Positions 26,558-35,532 of a DNA stretch of 64,000 nucleotides are shown here, one piece after another; position 1 is the stretch's first letter; each line of letters opens with the position of its first letter. The notes under the pieces were generated by a model, which was given only the letters and a program-made list of their open reading frames with translations, did no database searches and was not told the DNA's origin. The stretch lies in NCBI RefSeq assembly GCF_009766085.1, contig NZ_LMUF01000048.1, positions 263,939 to 327,938 of the forward strand, read 5' to 3'. This DNA is from Burkholderia sp. S171 (GTDB lineage: Bacteria; Pseudomonadota; Gammaproteobacteria; Burkholderiales; Burkholderiaceae). The position numbers and the translations under genes are program-made.

Positions 26558-26877
26558 GTAGGCCGCGGCTGCCGATCCACGCAGCTTAAGCCGTCCGGAA
26601 CAATAGTCAGGATACCTATTGTTTGTATCGGTAATTGCTATCTCACTGAATGTCCATTACCTCGGTCTGAAGGTTCCCAACCAACAAAGTAGCGACAACT
26701 CAGCATGCTTCAAATCACATTGGTTCTCGGCTAGGGAAGCCGTCTGAACGGGGCTGCATACCCCGCCCAGACCTGCTCAGGGGAAACCCTTCCAATGAAA
26801 ATGAATTTTTTTCCACAAATATTTTGTGTAAATATACTTTCATCATCACTTTCTCGGCTTCTCGCTGATCCTTGTTC
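26558..26877. other. 320-bp spacer containing the rpiR-operon promoter region
   Basis: No gene is seen. The last 80 bp before the RpiR start are AT-rich, contain a CACAAA/TTTGTG palindrome and probably carry the promoter of the peptide-uptake operon. Confidence 0.4.
26814..26828. promoter_or_regulatory. CACAAA-TAT-TTTGTG palindrome, candidate RpiR operator
   Basis: A perfect 15-bp dyad lies 50 bp upstream of the RpiR-family start codon, in an AT-rich stretch that could hold the promoter. Its position suits autoregulation of the whole downstream operon. The assignment is inference. Confidence 0.5.
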
Positions 26878-27867
26878 ATGGCAGACCATCCGCCCGCTGT
26901 ATCCGGTCCGTCCGGACTGAGCATCGCGGCACTTATCGTGGCGGCAATGCCGGGCCTGACGCCAATCCATCGCCGTATGGGCGCCTACGTTCAGGCCAAC
27001 TTGTTCCGCGCGGCAACCATGCGCATAGATGAACTGGCAGATGCCGTCGGCGCCTCCGTGGCGACTGCAAACCGCTTTGCACGTACGCTGGGCTTCGACG
27101 GTTATCCGGCATTTCGCAGCGCGCTAGTGCGCGGTTTCGAAGCCACGCTTGCACCGGTTGAGCGTTTGCGTTCAGCGCAGGAATCGCCCGCGAGCGGTGA
27201 CGCTTTGCTCGGCGCGTCGCTTGAGCAGGCAGAGGTTAATTTGCGTTTGACACGCAGCGACATCAACGGCGCCGCAGCGGATGCAGCAGTCGAAGCCATT
27301 CTTGCCGCGCGCCGCGTGTTCGTACTCGGCGCCGGCTCGAGCGCGTTTTTGGCGGGACTGATGGAGCACGGTCTGATGCCCTATCACAGCAACGTGCAAT
27401 CGCTTGCGTTCGTTGGCGGACCGACGCACGCAGCGCGCCGTCTCTTCAGCGCAGGCGAGGGCGATCTCGTGATCGGCATTGCGTTTCCTCGTTATGTCGA
27501 CGACACCATCCAGCTCGCACGCCGTGCCGCGAGCCTGGGTGCCCGCGTGCTCGCCCTGACCGACAGCGTCAACTCACCGCTCGGACAGTTCGCGGACCTG
27601 ACGCTGTGCGTGCGCTCAGAACGACGGCTCGCGGCGAACTCCGACGCGGCGGTGCTGGCGGTGATTGAGGCACTCTGTGACGCCGTTGCGTATCGCACCA
27701 AACGCTCGGCGAAAGCGGCCGCGGACATGACCGAATTCGTGTTGCCGTGGCTGACCAAGACCTCGTCCGGCGAAAACAGCCCGTCAACGCCGGGTTCGTC
27801 GAATGGTTCCGCGATCAAGCCCCGGACATCCCGTACTCCGCGACCCAACAAAAAGCCGAAACGATGA
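26878..27867 (+). CDS. MurR/RpiR-family transcriptional regulator (HTH + SIS)
   Basis: A 329-residue protein with an N-terminal RpiR HTH (TMRIDELADAVGASVATANRFARTLGFDGYPAFRSAL) and a SIS sugar-phosphate-binding domain (RRVFVLGAGSSAFLAGLM). The SIS domain usually senses phosphosugars such as MurNAc-6-phosphate. The last 40 residues are basic and proline-rich (TSRTPRPNKKPKR) and probably disordered. ATG 26878 is preferred over TTG 26872. Its stop overlaps the next start (ATGA), so it heads the peptide-uptake operon and likely controls it. Confidence 0.9.
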   Translation: MADHPPAVSGPSGLSIAALIVAAMPGLTPIHRRMGAYVQANLFRAATMRIDELADAVGASVATANRFARTLGFDGYPAFRSALVRGFEATLAPVERLRSAQESPASGDALLGASLEQAEVNLRLTRSDINGAAADAAVEAILAARRVFVLGAGSSAFLAGLMEHGLMPYHSNVQSLAFVGGPTHAARRLFSAGEGDLVIGIAFPRYVDDTIQLARRAASLGARVLALTDSVNSPLGQFADLTLCVRSERRLAANSDAAVLAVIEALCDAVAYRTKRSAKAAADMTEFVLPWLTKTSSGENSPSTPGSSNGSAIKPRTSRTPRPNKKPKR

Positions 27868-28859
27868 ATCCAACTGCAGTCATTGCTATCCACGGCGGCG
27901 CCGGCACGATCCTGCGCACGCAGATGGATCCAAACGCAGAGCAGCGCTATCACGCGAGCCTGAACGATGTCCTCGCAGCAGGCCAGAGCGTGCTGGCCGC
28001 CGGTGGCAGCGCGCTCGACGCCGTGAGCGAAGCAGTGCGTCTTCTTGAAGACAACCCGCTGTTCAATGCGGGACGCGGCGCGGTGTTCACTGCCGAGGGC
28101 ACGCACGAACTCGACGCTGCAATCATGGATGGGAGCACGCTCGAAGCGGGCGCGATCTGCTGCGTCAAGCGCGTGCGCAATCCGATCCTGGTCGCGCGCC
28201 GCGTGCTGGAGGCAAGCGAACATGTGATGTTCACGGGCGCAGGTGCAGAAGCATTTGCCGTAGCACAGGGGTTTGAACCGGTCGACCCTTCGTACTTCCA
28301 TACCGATGCGCGTCACAAGCAATGGTTGCTTGCACGGGGCCAGCAACGTGTGATGCTCGATCACGACGGCGGGACACTTTCAGCCCCATCGCCGGATGGC
28401 GGTGCAGAAGAACCCACGCCGCACGAACCCATCGATCCGAATCGCAAGTTCGGTACGGTGGGTGCGGTTGCGCTTGATCAGCATGGGCATCTTGCTGCCG
28501 CAACATCGACAGGCGGTGTCACCAACAAGCAGGCCGGGCGGGTGGGCGACGCCCCGTTGATTGGCGCAGGCTGCTATGCCGACGATGCAACCTGCGCCGT
28601 ATCCACGACCGGCTCCGGCGAGATGTTCATGCGGATGGTCGTCGCTTACGACGTCGCGGCGCAAATGGCGTATCGCGGGGTATCGCTGGAAGAAGCCGCG
28701 GCCGATGTCGTGATGAAACGGCTGCCGCGTATTGATGGCCGCGGTGGTTTGATCGCCGTCGACGCGCTCGGCAACGTCACGTTGCCCTTCAATACCGAAG
28801 GCATGTACCGCGGTTTTGCGCGGGTAGGCGTTGCACCTGTCACGGCGATTTATCGCTGA
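27864..28859 (+). CDS. iaaA: Isoaspartyl peptidase/L-asparaginase (Ntn hydrolase)
   Basis: A 331-residue type 2 asparaginase-like precursor. It starts AVIAIHGGAGTI, the conserved N-terminal strand. The self-cleavage site is Gly197-Thr198 (KFGTVGAVALD), where Thr becomes the N-terminal nucleophile of the beta chain. The GRVGDAPLIGAGCYAD and TGSGEMFMR segments complete the active site. It removes isoaspartyl residues from dipeptides. The order iaaA-gsiA-gsiB-gsiC-gsiD matches E. coli. The start overlaps the RpiR stop by 4 bp, so translation is coupled. Confidence 0.93.
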   Translation: MNPTAVIAIHGGAGTILRTQMDPNAEQRYHASLNDVLAAGQSVLAAGGSALDAVSEAVRLLEDNPLFNAGRGAVFTAEGTHELDAAIMDGSTLEAGAICCVKRVRNPILVARRVLEASEHVMFTGAGAEAFAVAQGFEPVDPSYFHTDARHKQWLLARGQQRVMLDHDGGTLSAPSPDGGAEEPTPHEPIDPNRKFGTVGAVALDQHGHLAAATSTGGVTNKQAGRVGDAPLIGAGCYADDATCAVSTTGSGEMFMRMVVAYDVAAQMAYRGVSLEEAAADVVMKRLPRIDGRGGLIAVDALGNVTLPFNTEGMYRGFARVGVAPVTAIYR

Positions 28860-28940
28860 CGTTCGTTCATCAGTCTGGTCCTACGCCCGGCAATGCGCGA
28901 ATCATCGCCCGAGCCGCGTTCATTCCTTGAGGAAAACATC

Positions 28941-30854
28941 GTGCCGATTTCACCGCACATTGCACGCTCGCGTCTCGACACCTTGCCGCCGCAATGCGTG
29001 CTCGCTGTCGACGATCTTTCGATCGCGTTCCGCCAGGGCGACAAGGCGTTCAACGCGGTGCGCAATCTGTCGCTGACGGTCGATCGCGGCGAGACACTGG
29101 CGATCGTCGGCGAATCGGGGTCGGGCAAGTCGGTGACATCGCTTGCGCTGATGCGCCTGATCGAGCATGGCGGCGGCCGCATTGCCAGCGGCTCCATTGC
29201 GTTCCGGCGGCGCGACGGCCAGGTGCTTGATCTTGCGCTCGCGTCATCCAGCACGATGCGTTCAATCCGCGGCGCCGACATCGCGATGATCTTCCAGGAG
29301 CCCATGACATCGCTGAATCCGGTGTTCACCGTGGGCGACCAGATCGGCGAAGCAATCTCGCTGCATCAGCATAAAAGCCGCGGTGCAGCCCGCGCGGAAA
29401 CCTTGCGTCTGCTCGACCTCGTGCGTATTCCCGAAGCGCGCCGCGTGGCAGCCCGGTTCCCTCATCAGCTGTCGGGCGGTATGCGCCAGCGCGTGATGAT
29501 TGCGATGGCGCTGTCATGCAAGCCCGCCTTGCTGATCGCCGATGAACCGACTACCGCGCTCGACGTCACGATCCAGGCGCAGATCCTGCAACTGATCCGC
29601 GGCTTGCAGGACGAGATGAACATGGGCGTGATCTTTATCACGCATGACATGGGCGTGGTCGCCGAGGTGGCCGACCGTGTGCTGGTGATGTATCACGGTG
29701 AGAAGGTGGAGGAGGGTGCGGCCGGACCGTTGTTCGCCGCACCTTCGCACCCCTATACAAAGGCGTTGCTGGCCGCTGTTCCGCGTCTTGGCGCCATGTC
29801 AGGCACCGACTCGCCGGCCAAGTTTCCGATTCTCACGGTGGAACAAGCCGGTGCCGACGAAACGCTGGTTCCCGCACCATCGGTCGCGCACGAAGCGCAG
29901 CCGGCTATTGCCGATTCCACGCCGCCGATCCTCCGCGTGCGTGATCTGGTGACGCGCTTCCCGGTCAGGACCGGTCTGTTCGGCCGCGTGACGGGCCGCG
30001 TGCATGCCGTTGAACGCGTGAGCTTCGACTTGCGTCCCGGCGAAACGCTTGCGCTAGTGGGTGAATCGGGCTGCGGTAAATCCACCACGGGCCGCTCGTT
30101 GCTGCGACTCGTTGAAAGCCAGAGCGGTTCGATCGAGTTCGACGGCAACGAGATCAGTTCGCTGACCGGACCCGCGTTGCAGGCATTGCGCCGCGACATC
30201 CAGTTTATTTTCCAGGACCCGTTTGCGTCCTTGAATCCGCGCCTGACGGTTGGCTTCTCGATCATGGAGCCGCTGCTCGTGCATGGCGTTTCGCAAGGTG
30301 CCGAGGCGCAGGCGCGGGTGGCATGGCTGCTCGACAAGGTAGGACTGCCGGCCGAAGCAGCACGACGTTACCCGCACGAATTTTCTGGCGGCCAACGCCA
30401 GCGCATAGCCATTGCCCGTGCGCTCGCATTGAATCCAAAAGTGGTGATTGCCGATGAATCCGTCTCGGCGCTCGACGTGTCCGTGCAGGCGCAGATCGTG
30501 AACCTGATGCTCGATCTGCAGCGTGAACTCGGCGTGGCTTACCTGTTCATTTCGCATGACATGGCGGTGGTCGAGCGCGTCAGCCATCGCGTCGCGGTGA
30601 TGTATCTCGGGCAGATCGTTGAGATCGGGCCGCGCCGCTCGGTGTTCGAAGCGCCGCAGCATGCATACACGAGAAAACTCATGGGCGCGGTGCCGGTTGC
30701 CGACCCGGCCCGACGTCACGCGAAGCGCGTGCTGGCCGTCGATGAAATGCCAAGCCCGATTCGCGCGCTCGACGACGAGCCGGGGTTCGCCCCGCTTGTC
30801 ATGGTCGGTCCTGATCACTTTGTTGCCGAGCATCGGATTGGCGGTGCGTACTGA
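28941..30854 (+). CDS. gsiA: Glutathione/peptide ABC importer, double ATPase (GsiA-like)
   Basis: Two fused ABC ATPase domains. The first has Walker A GESGSGKS and signature LSGGMRQR; the second has GESGCGKS and FSGGQRQR. Each is followed by an oligopeptide-transporter C-terminal region (SHPYTKALLAAVPR, QHAYTRKLMGAVPV). GTG 28941 is preferred because GAGGAAAACATC precedes it, whereas ATG 28893 has no ribosome binding site and would add 16 residues. This energises import of small peptides or glutathione through GsiC and GsiD. Confidence 0.92.
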   Translation: MPISPHIARSRLDTLPPQCVLAVDDLSIAFRQGDKAFNAVRNLSLTVDRGETLAIVGESGSGKSVTSLALMRLIEHGGGRIASGSIAFRRRDGQVLDLALASSSTMRSIRGADIAMIFQEPMTSLNPVFTVGDQIGEAISLHQHKSRGAARAETLRLLDLVRIPEARRVAARFPHQLSGGMRQRVMIAMALSCKPALLIADEPTTALDVTIQAQILQLIRGLQDEMNMGVIFITHDMGVVAEVADRVLVMYHGEKVEEGAAGPLFAAPSHPYTKALLAAVPRLGAMSGTDSPAKFPILTVEQAGADETLVPAPSVAHEAQPAIADSTPPILRVRDLVTRFPVRTGLFGRVTGRVHAVERVSFDLRPGETLALVGESGCGKSTTGRSLLRLVESQSGSIEFDGNEISSLTGPALQALRRDIQFIFQDPFASLNPRLTVGFSIMEPLLVHGVSQGAEAQARVAWLLDKVGLPAEAARRYPHEFSGGQRQRIAIARALALNPKVVIADESVSALDVSVQAQIVNLMLDLQRELGVAYLFISHDMAVVERVSHRVAVMYLGQIVEIGPRRSVFEAPQHAYTRKLMGAVPVADPARRHAKRVLAVDEMPSPIRALDDEPGFAPLVMVGPDHFVAEHRIGGAY

Positions 30855-30942
30855 TCGCTTTTGATCGCTTAAAGCGCCCGACGTTTTTCACCACGACTTT
30901 TGCTTACTTGTTTTGTTACCAAGCTGCCTGGAGCCCACCCTT

Positions 30943-32505
30943 ATGAACTCGCTTGTCCTGTCTCATCCGTTTCGTTTGCGTGCGCTGGTGGCCGGCGGCG
31001 CGGTCGTTTTCGCCATGCTCGCGAGCGGGGCGGCACATGCCGATCAAACCGCCGTGATGGCCGTGGCATCGACCTTTACGAGCCTTGATCCCTACGACGC
31101 CAACGACACGCTTTCGCAAGCCGCCGCGAAATCGTTCTATCAAGGCCTGTTCGGTTTCGACAAGGACATGAAGCTCGTCAACGTGCTGGCAACCAGCTAT
31201 GAAGCGAGCCCCGATGCACGTGTCTACACATTCAAGCTGCGCCAGGGCGTCAAGTTCCAGGACGGCACCGACTTCAACGCGGCGGCGGTGAAGGCCAACT
31301 TCGACCGCGTGACCGATCCGGCGAACAAGCTCAAGCGCTACAACCTGTTCAACCGCATCGAGAAAACCGAGGCGGTCGATCCGTACACGGTCAAGATCAC
31401 GCTGAAGACGCCGTTCTCGGCCTTCATCAACGTGCTCGCGCATCCGTCGGCGGTGATGATCTCGCCGGCTGCCATGACGAAGTGGGGCAAGGACATCGGC
31501 TTTCATCCGGTCGGCACGGGCCCGTTCGAATTCGTGAAGTGGGACCCGGCGGGCGACCTGACGGTGAAGAAGTTCGCCGGCTACTGGAAGACGGGGTATC
31601 CGAAGATCGACGCGATCGACTGGAAGCCGGTCGTCGACAACAACACGCGTTCTGCGCTGATGCGCACCGGCGAAGCCGACTTCGCCTTTCAGGTGCCCTA
31701 TGAACAGGCTGCCATGCTCAAGACCGATCCGAAGGTCGACGTGTTCGCCGGACCGTCGATCATCGTGCGTTATATCAGCCTGAACATGACGAAGAAGCCG
31801 TTCGATAACCCGAAGGTCCGTGAAGCGCTGAACTACGCGGTGAACAAGGACGCGCTCACGAAGGTAGCGTTCTCCGGCTACGCCACGCCGGCCGACGGTG
31901 TCGTGCCCCAAGGCGTGGATTACGCGGCGAAAACCGGGCCCTGGCCTTACGATCCCGCCAAGGCGCGTGCGCTGCTGAAAGAGGCCGGTTACCCGGACGG
32001 TTTCGAGTCCACCCTCTGGTCAGCGTATAACAATTCGACCTCGCAAAAGGTCATTCAATTCGTGCAGCAGCAGCTCGCTCAGGTCGGCGTGAAGGTGCAA
32101 GTGGAAGCGCTCGAAGCCGGGCAGCGCGTGGCGAAGGTAGAGAGCGCACCGGATCCGGCAACCGCACCCGTGAGGATGTATTACGCTGGCTGGTCATCGT
32201 CGACGGGTGAAGCCGACTGGGCGATCTCGCCGTTGCTGGCATCGGTTTCAATGCCGCCGAAGCTCACGAATACCGCTTACTACAAGAACGATACCGTCGA
32301 CGCCGATCTGTCGAAGGCGCTCGAGACCCCCGACCGCGCGCAGAAGACGGCACTGTACATGGATGCGCAAAAGCGCATCTGGGCCGACGCGCCGTGGATC
32401 TTCCTGGTCCAGGAAAAAGTGCTCTACGCGCGCAGCAAACGTCTGTCGGGTGCTTACGTGGCGCCGGACGGTTCGTTCAACTTCGACGAGATTGCGATCA
32501 AGTAA
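30943..32505 (+). CDS. gsiB: Periplasmic peptide/glutathione-binding protein (GsiB-like)
   Basis: A 520-residue SBP family 5 protein. The signal peptide (MNSLVLSHPFRLRALVAGG...SGAAHA) ends with an AHA-DQ cleavage site. The mature chain starts DQTAVMAVASTFTSLDPYDAND, and family-conserved segments follow (FDKDMKLVNVLATSYEA, HPVGTGPFEFVKWDP). ATG 30943 follows GGAG. It captures ligand in the periplasm for the GsiC/GsiD channel. Ligand preference cannot be read from the sequence. Confidence 0.92.
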   Translation: MNSLVLSHPFRLRALVAGGAVVFAMLASGAAHADQTAVMAVASTFTSLDPYDANDTLSQAAAKSFYQGLFGFDKDMKLVNVLATSYEASPDARVYTFKLRQGVKFQDGTDFNAAAVKANFDRVTDPANKLKRYNLFNRIEKTEAVDPYTVKITLKTPFSAFINVLAHPSAVMISPAAMTKWGKDIGFHPVGTGPFEFVKWDPAGDLTVKKFAGYWKTGYPKIDAIDWKPVVDNNTRSALMRTGEADFAFQVPYEQAAMLKTDPKVDVFAGPSIIVRYISLNMTKKPFDNPKVREALNYAVNKDALTKVAFSGYATPADGVVPQGVDYAAKTGPWPYDPAKARALLKEAGYPDGFESTLWSAYNNSTSQKVIQFVQQQLAQVGVKVQVEALEAGQRVAKVESAPDPATAPVRMYYAGWSSSTGEADWAISPLLASVSMPPKLTNTAYYKNDTVDADLSKALETPDRAQKTALYMDAQKRIWADAPWIFLVQEKVLYARSKRLSGAYVAPDGSFNFDEIAIK

Positions 32506-32621
32506 GGTCGTTCGCTTGGGTCCGGCTCGTCAGGCCGGATTCCTCCGTATTCTCTTTTGCTGTTGTGCACTGTGGCCGGAACATCTGGCCACAGTGGCTG
32601 CATCACAGCCGGGTCGCCTTC

Positions 32622-33542
32622 ATGCTGAACTTTCTCGTCAAACGTCTCATGGGCTTGCTACCGACGCTTTTCATCGTAGCGGTGCTGGTGTTTCTGTTCG
32701 TGCACCTGTTGCCAGGAGACCCGGCGCGTCTGGCAGCCGGTCCCGAAGCCGACGAAGCCACCGTTGCCCTTGTACGCAGCGATCTTGGTCTCGACAAGCC
32801 GATGCCGCAGCAATTTGTGCACTTTTTCTGGCGCATCGCGCATGGCGATTTCGGTATCTCGACGCGCAGCAAGCGGCCTGTCAGCGAGGAGATCGGCGAG
32901 CGTTTCATGCCGACCTTGCTGCTGACGTTGGTGAGCATGGTGTGGGCGGTAGTCTTCGGGATGACGGTGGGGATAACGTCGGCGGTGTGGCGTAATCGAT
33001 GGCCGGATCGCCTCGGCATGACCTTGGCGGTATCGGGAATCTCATTCCCCGCGTTCGCGCTCGGCATGCTGCTGATGGAAGTCTTCTCGGTAAAGCTGGG
33101 TTGGCTACCGGTTGTCGGTGACGGTTCATGGAAGAGCTACGTGCTGCCTTCGCTCACGCTCGGCGCAGCGGTTGCCGCGGTCATGGCGCGCTTCACGCGT
33201 GCATCATTTGTCGAAGTAATGCATGAGGACTTTGTGCGCACCGCACGCGCCAAAGGCGTGCCTGAGTGGCTTGTGATTGTGAAGCACAGCCTGCGCAACG
33301 CGATGATTCCCGTCGTCACCATGATGGGGTTGCAGTTCGGCTTCCTGCTAGGCGGCTCGATCGTAGTTGAAGTCGTATTCAACTGGCCGGGCCTCGGGCG
33401 CCTGCTGGTCGATGCCGTTTCCATGCGCGACTATCCGGTGATCCAGGCTGAAGTGCTGCTGTTTTCGCTTGAGTTCATTGTCATCAATCTGGTTGTCGAC
33501 GTGCTGTATGCCGTCATCAATCCGACCATCCGTTTCAAGTGA
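32622..33542 (+). CDS. gsiC: Peptide ABC importer permease (GsiC-like)
   Basis: A 306-residue permease with six predicted helices, beginning MLNFLVKRLMGLLPTLFIVAVLVFLFVHLLPGDP, the classic DppB/GsiC N-terminus. The cytoplasmic EAA loop reads FVRTARAKGVPEWLVIVKHSLRNAMIP. The start at 32622 is chosen on this match, since the frame upstream overlaps the space after gsiB. It pairs with GsiD to form the channel. Confidence 0.92.
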   Translation: MLNFLVKRLMGLLPTLFIVAVLVFLFVHLLPGDPARLAAGPEADEATVALVRSDLGLDKPMPQQFVHFFWRIAHGDFGISTRSKRPVSEEIGERFMPTLLLTLVSMVWAVVFGMTVGITSAVWRNRWPDRLGMTLAVSGISFPAFALGMLLMEVFSVKLGWLPVVGDGSWKSYVLPSLTLGAAVAAVMARFTRASFVEVMHEDFVRTARAKGVPEWLVIVKHSLRNAMIPVVTMMGLQFGFLLGGSIVVEVVFNWPGLGRLLVDAVSMRDYPVIQAEVLLFSLEFIVINLVVDVLYAVINPTIRFK

Positions 33543-33549
33543 GGTCCGC

Positions 33550-34458
33550 ATGAACACGACAGGCAGTGAGACGAATATCGTCGTGCCGGGAAAACAGGCA
33601 GACAGCACGATCCGCACGCCCTGGGGCGAGTTCTGGCGCAAGTTCCGCAAGCAACATGTGGCGCTCGCTGCGGGCGGGCTGGTGCTGCTGCTCGTGGTGG
33701 TGGCGATCGTCGCGCCGCACATTGTTCCGTACGATCCGGAAAACTATTTCGACTACGATGCGCTGAACGCGGGGCCATCTGTGGCGCACTGGTTTGGCGT
33801 CGATTCATTGGGCCGGGATATCTTCAGCCGGATTCTGTCGGGTACTCGTATTTCGCTTGCAGCAGGTTTCCTGTCGGTTGCAATCGGTGCGGCGATCGGT
33901 ACTTTCTTCGGTCTCCTTGCCGGTTACTACGAAGGCTGGTGGGATCGCATCACCATGCGCGTGGCGGACGTCCTGTTTGCTTTCCCCGGCATCCTGCTCG
34001 CGATAGGCGTGGTGGCCATCCTCGGCAACGGTATGGTCAACGTGATCTGCGCGGTGTCCATCTTCAGCATTCCAGCGTTTGCACGACTCGTGCGCGGCAA
34101 TACGCTGATGCTCAAGCAACTGACGTATATCGAGGCGGCTCGAAGCATAGGCGCGTCGGACTGGACCATCATCATGCGGCATATCTTGCCGGGGACCATA
34201 TCGTCGGTGGTCGTGTATTTTACGATGCGTATTGGTACCTCGATCATCACCGCGGCCAGCCTGTCGTTCCTCGGTCTCGGCGCGCAACCGCCTACGCCGG
34301 AGTGGGGCGCGATGCTCAACGAAGCACGGGCGGACATGGTGACGGCGCCGCATATCGCGTTGTTTCCCAGCCTCGCTATTTTCGTCACCGTGCTTGCATT
34401 CAACCTGCTCGGCGATGGCTTGCGCGACGCGCTCGATCCGAAGCTCGACCGGCCATGA
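33550..34458 (+). CDS. gsiD: Peptide ABC importer permease (GsiD-like)
   Basis: A 302-residue DppC/GsiD-type permease. After a 40-residue cytoplasmic start comes the first helix (VALAAGGLVLLLVVVAIV), the HWFGVDSLGRDIFSRILSGTRISL motif and the EAA loop YIEAARSIGASDWTIIMRHILP. ATG 33550 follows GAGGTCC. Its stop overlaps the next start by 4 bp (ATGA). Confidence 0.92.
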   Translation: MNTTGSETNIVVPGKQADSTIRTPWGEFWRKFRKQHVALAAGGLVLLLVVVAIVAPHIVPYDPENYFDYDALNAGPSVAHWFGVDSLGRDIFSRILSGTRISLAAGFLSVAIGAAIGTFFGLLAGYYEGWWDRITMRVADVLFAFPGILLAIGVVAILGNGMVNVICAVSIFSIPAFARLVRGNTLMLKQLTYIEAARSIGASDWTIIMRHILPGTISSVVVYFTMRIGTSIITAASLSFLGLGAQPPTPEWGAMLNEARADMVTAPHIALFPSLAIFVTVLAFNLLGDGLRDALDPKLDRP

Positions 34459-35513
34459 GCGATACACAGTTGCCCGTTAGTCTCTCCATTGGAATGTTGC
34501 CGTCCGGACCGCTTGGGACTATCGCCGATGTGGCAGGCCTGACAGTCGGACATTGCACGCTTGATGACGGGCCGGTTCAAACCGGCGTGACGGTCATTCA
34601 TCCGCATGGGGGCGATCCTTATCGAAGCAAGGTGCCGGCTGCGGTGAGCGTGATCAATGGTTTCGGCAAGAGCATGGGTCTCATGCAAGTTGAAGAACTG
34701 GGTATGCTGGAAACGCCAATCGCGTTGACGAATACGTTTGGTGTCGGGGCAGTTGCCGAGGCGCAGATTCGTGCAGCGATCCGTGCAAACCCGCAAGTCG
34801 GGCGCGAATGGCCGACAGTGAATCCACTCGTGTTCGAATGCAACGACGGTTACCTGAACGATATTCAGGCGCTGGCGGTCACTGGCGAACACTATCAGCG
34901 AGCAAGTAATGCGGCGAGTGCCGACGTAGCCAGCGGCTCGGTGGGCGCGGGGCGGGGCATGTCGTGCTTCGATTTGAAGGGCGGCATAGGCACCTCGTCG
35001 CGCGTGGTATCTATCGCAGGAAGGACGGTCACCGTGGGCGCTTTGGTGCTCGCTAACTTCGGCCGGCTGCCTATGCTTACACTTAATGGCAAACCCATTG
35101 GCCGGATACTGGCGGAACGCAGCGCCCGTGCAACCGCTGTAAAGCCGGAGCAAGGCTCGATCATCATGATCATCGCTGTGGACGTAGCGCTCGATGCACG
35201 GCAACTGAAACGCTTGTCCATGCGCGCGGCTGCGGGTCTGGCGCGCACCGGTTCCGTCTACGGACACGGCAGCGGAGATATCTCCTTGGCATTCTCTACG
35301 GCCTACACAATCCCCCACAACGCCGACCTCATTACTCTGCCGCCCATCCTCGCCGATACCCGCCTCGACCCGCTCTTCCAGGCCTGCGCGGATAGCGTCG
35401 AACAGGCTATTGTCGATGCGCTATGGAGCGCTACCTCACTGTTCGGTCGCGATGGCCATCGACGTCTTTCATTACTTGACGCAGCGCCGGATATCGCGCA
35501 ACTGCTAACCTGA
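34455..35513 (+). CDS. P1-family (S58, DmpA-like) aminopeptidase
   Basis: A 352-residue precursor of the DmpA/beta-aminopeptidase family. The alpha part includes DVAGLTVGHCTLDDG and GSVGAGRGMSCFDLKGGIGTSSR. The self-cleavage site is Gly234-Ser235 in EQGSIIMIIAVDVALDARQLKR, where Ser becomes the nucleophile of the beta chain. Family members remove N-terminal D- or beta-amino acids or Gly from short peptides. It lacks a signal peptide, so it acts in the cytoplasm on peptides brought in by the neighbouring importer. Its start overlaps the gsiD stop (ATGA). Confidence 0.92.
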   Translation: MSDTQLPVSLSIGMLPSGPLGTIADVAGLTVGHCTLDDGPVQTGVTVIHPHGGDPYRSKVPAAVSVINGFGKSMGLMQVEELGMLETPIALTNTFGVGAVAEAQIRAAIRANPQVGREWPTVNPLVFECNDGYLNDIQALAVTGEHYQRASNAASADVASGSVGAGRGMSCFDLKGGIGTSSRVVSIAGRTVTVGALVLANFGRLPMLTLNGKPIGRILAERSARATAVKPEQGSIIMIIAVDVALDARQLKRLSMRAAAGLARTGSVYGHGSGDISLAFSTAYTIPHNADLITLPPILADTRLDPLFQACADSVEQAIVDALWSATSLFGRDGHRRLSLLDAAPDIAQLLT

Positions 35514-35532
35514 CCTGACTTTAATTTCCCCG

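Noticed and set aside
30916..31911. Long minus-strand frame opposite gsiB
   Set aside because: It mirrors the high-GC codon bias of the gsiB gene and encodes no recognisable domain.
33927..35318. 463-codon minus-strand frame across gsiD and the P1 peptidase
   Set aside because: It crosses two confirmed genes antisense and has no domain.
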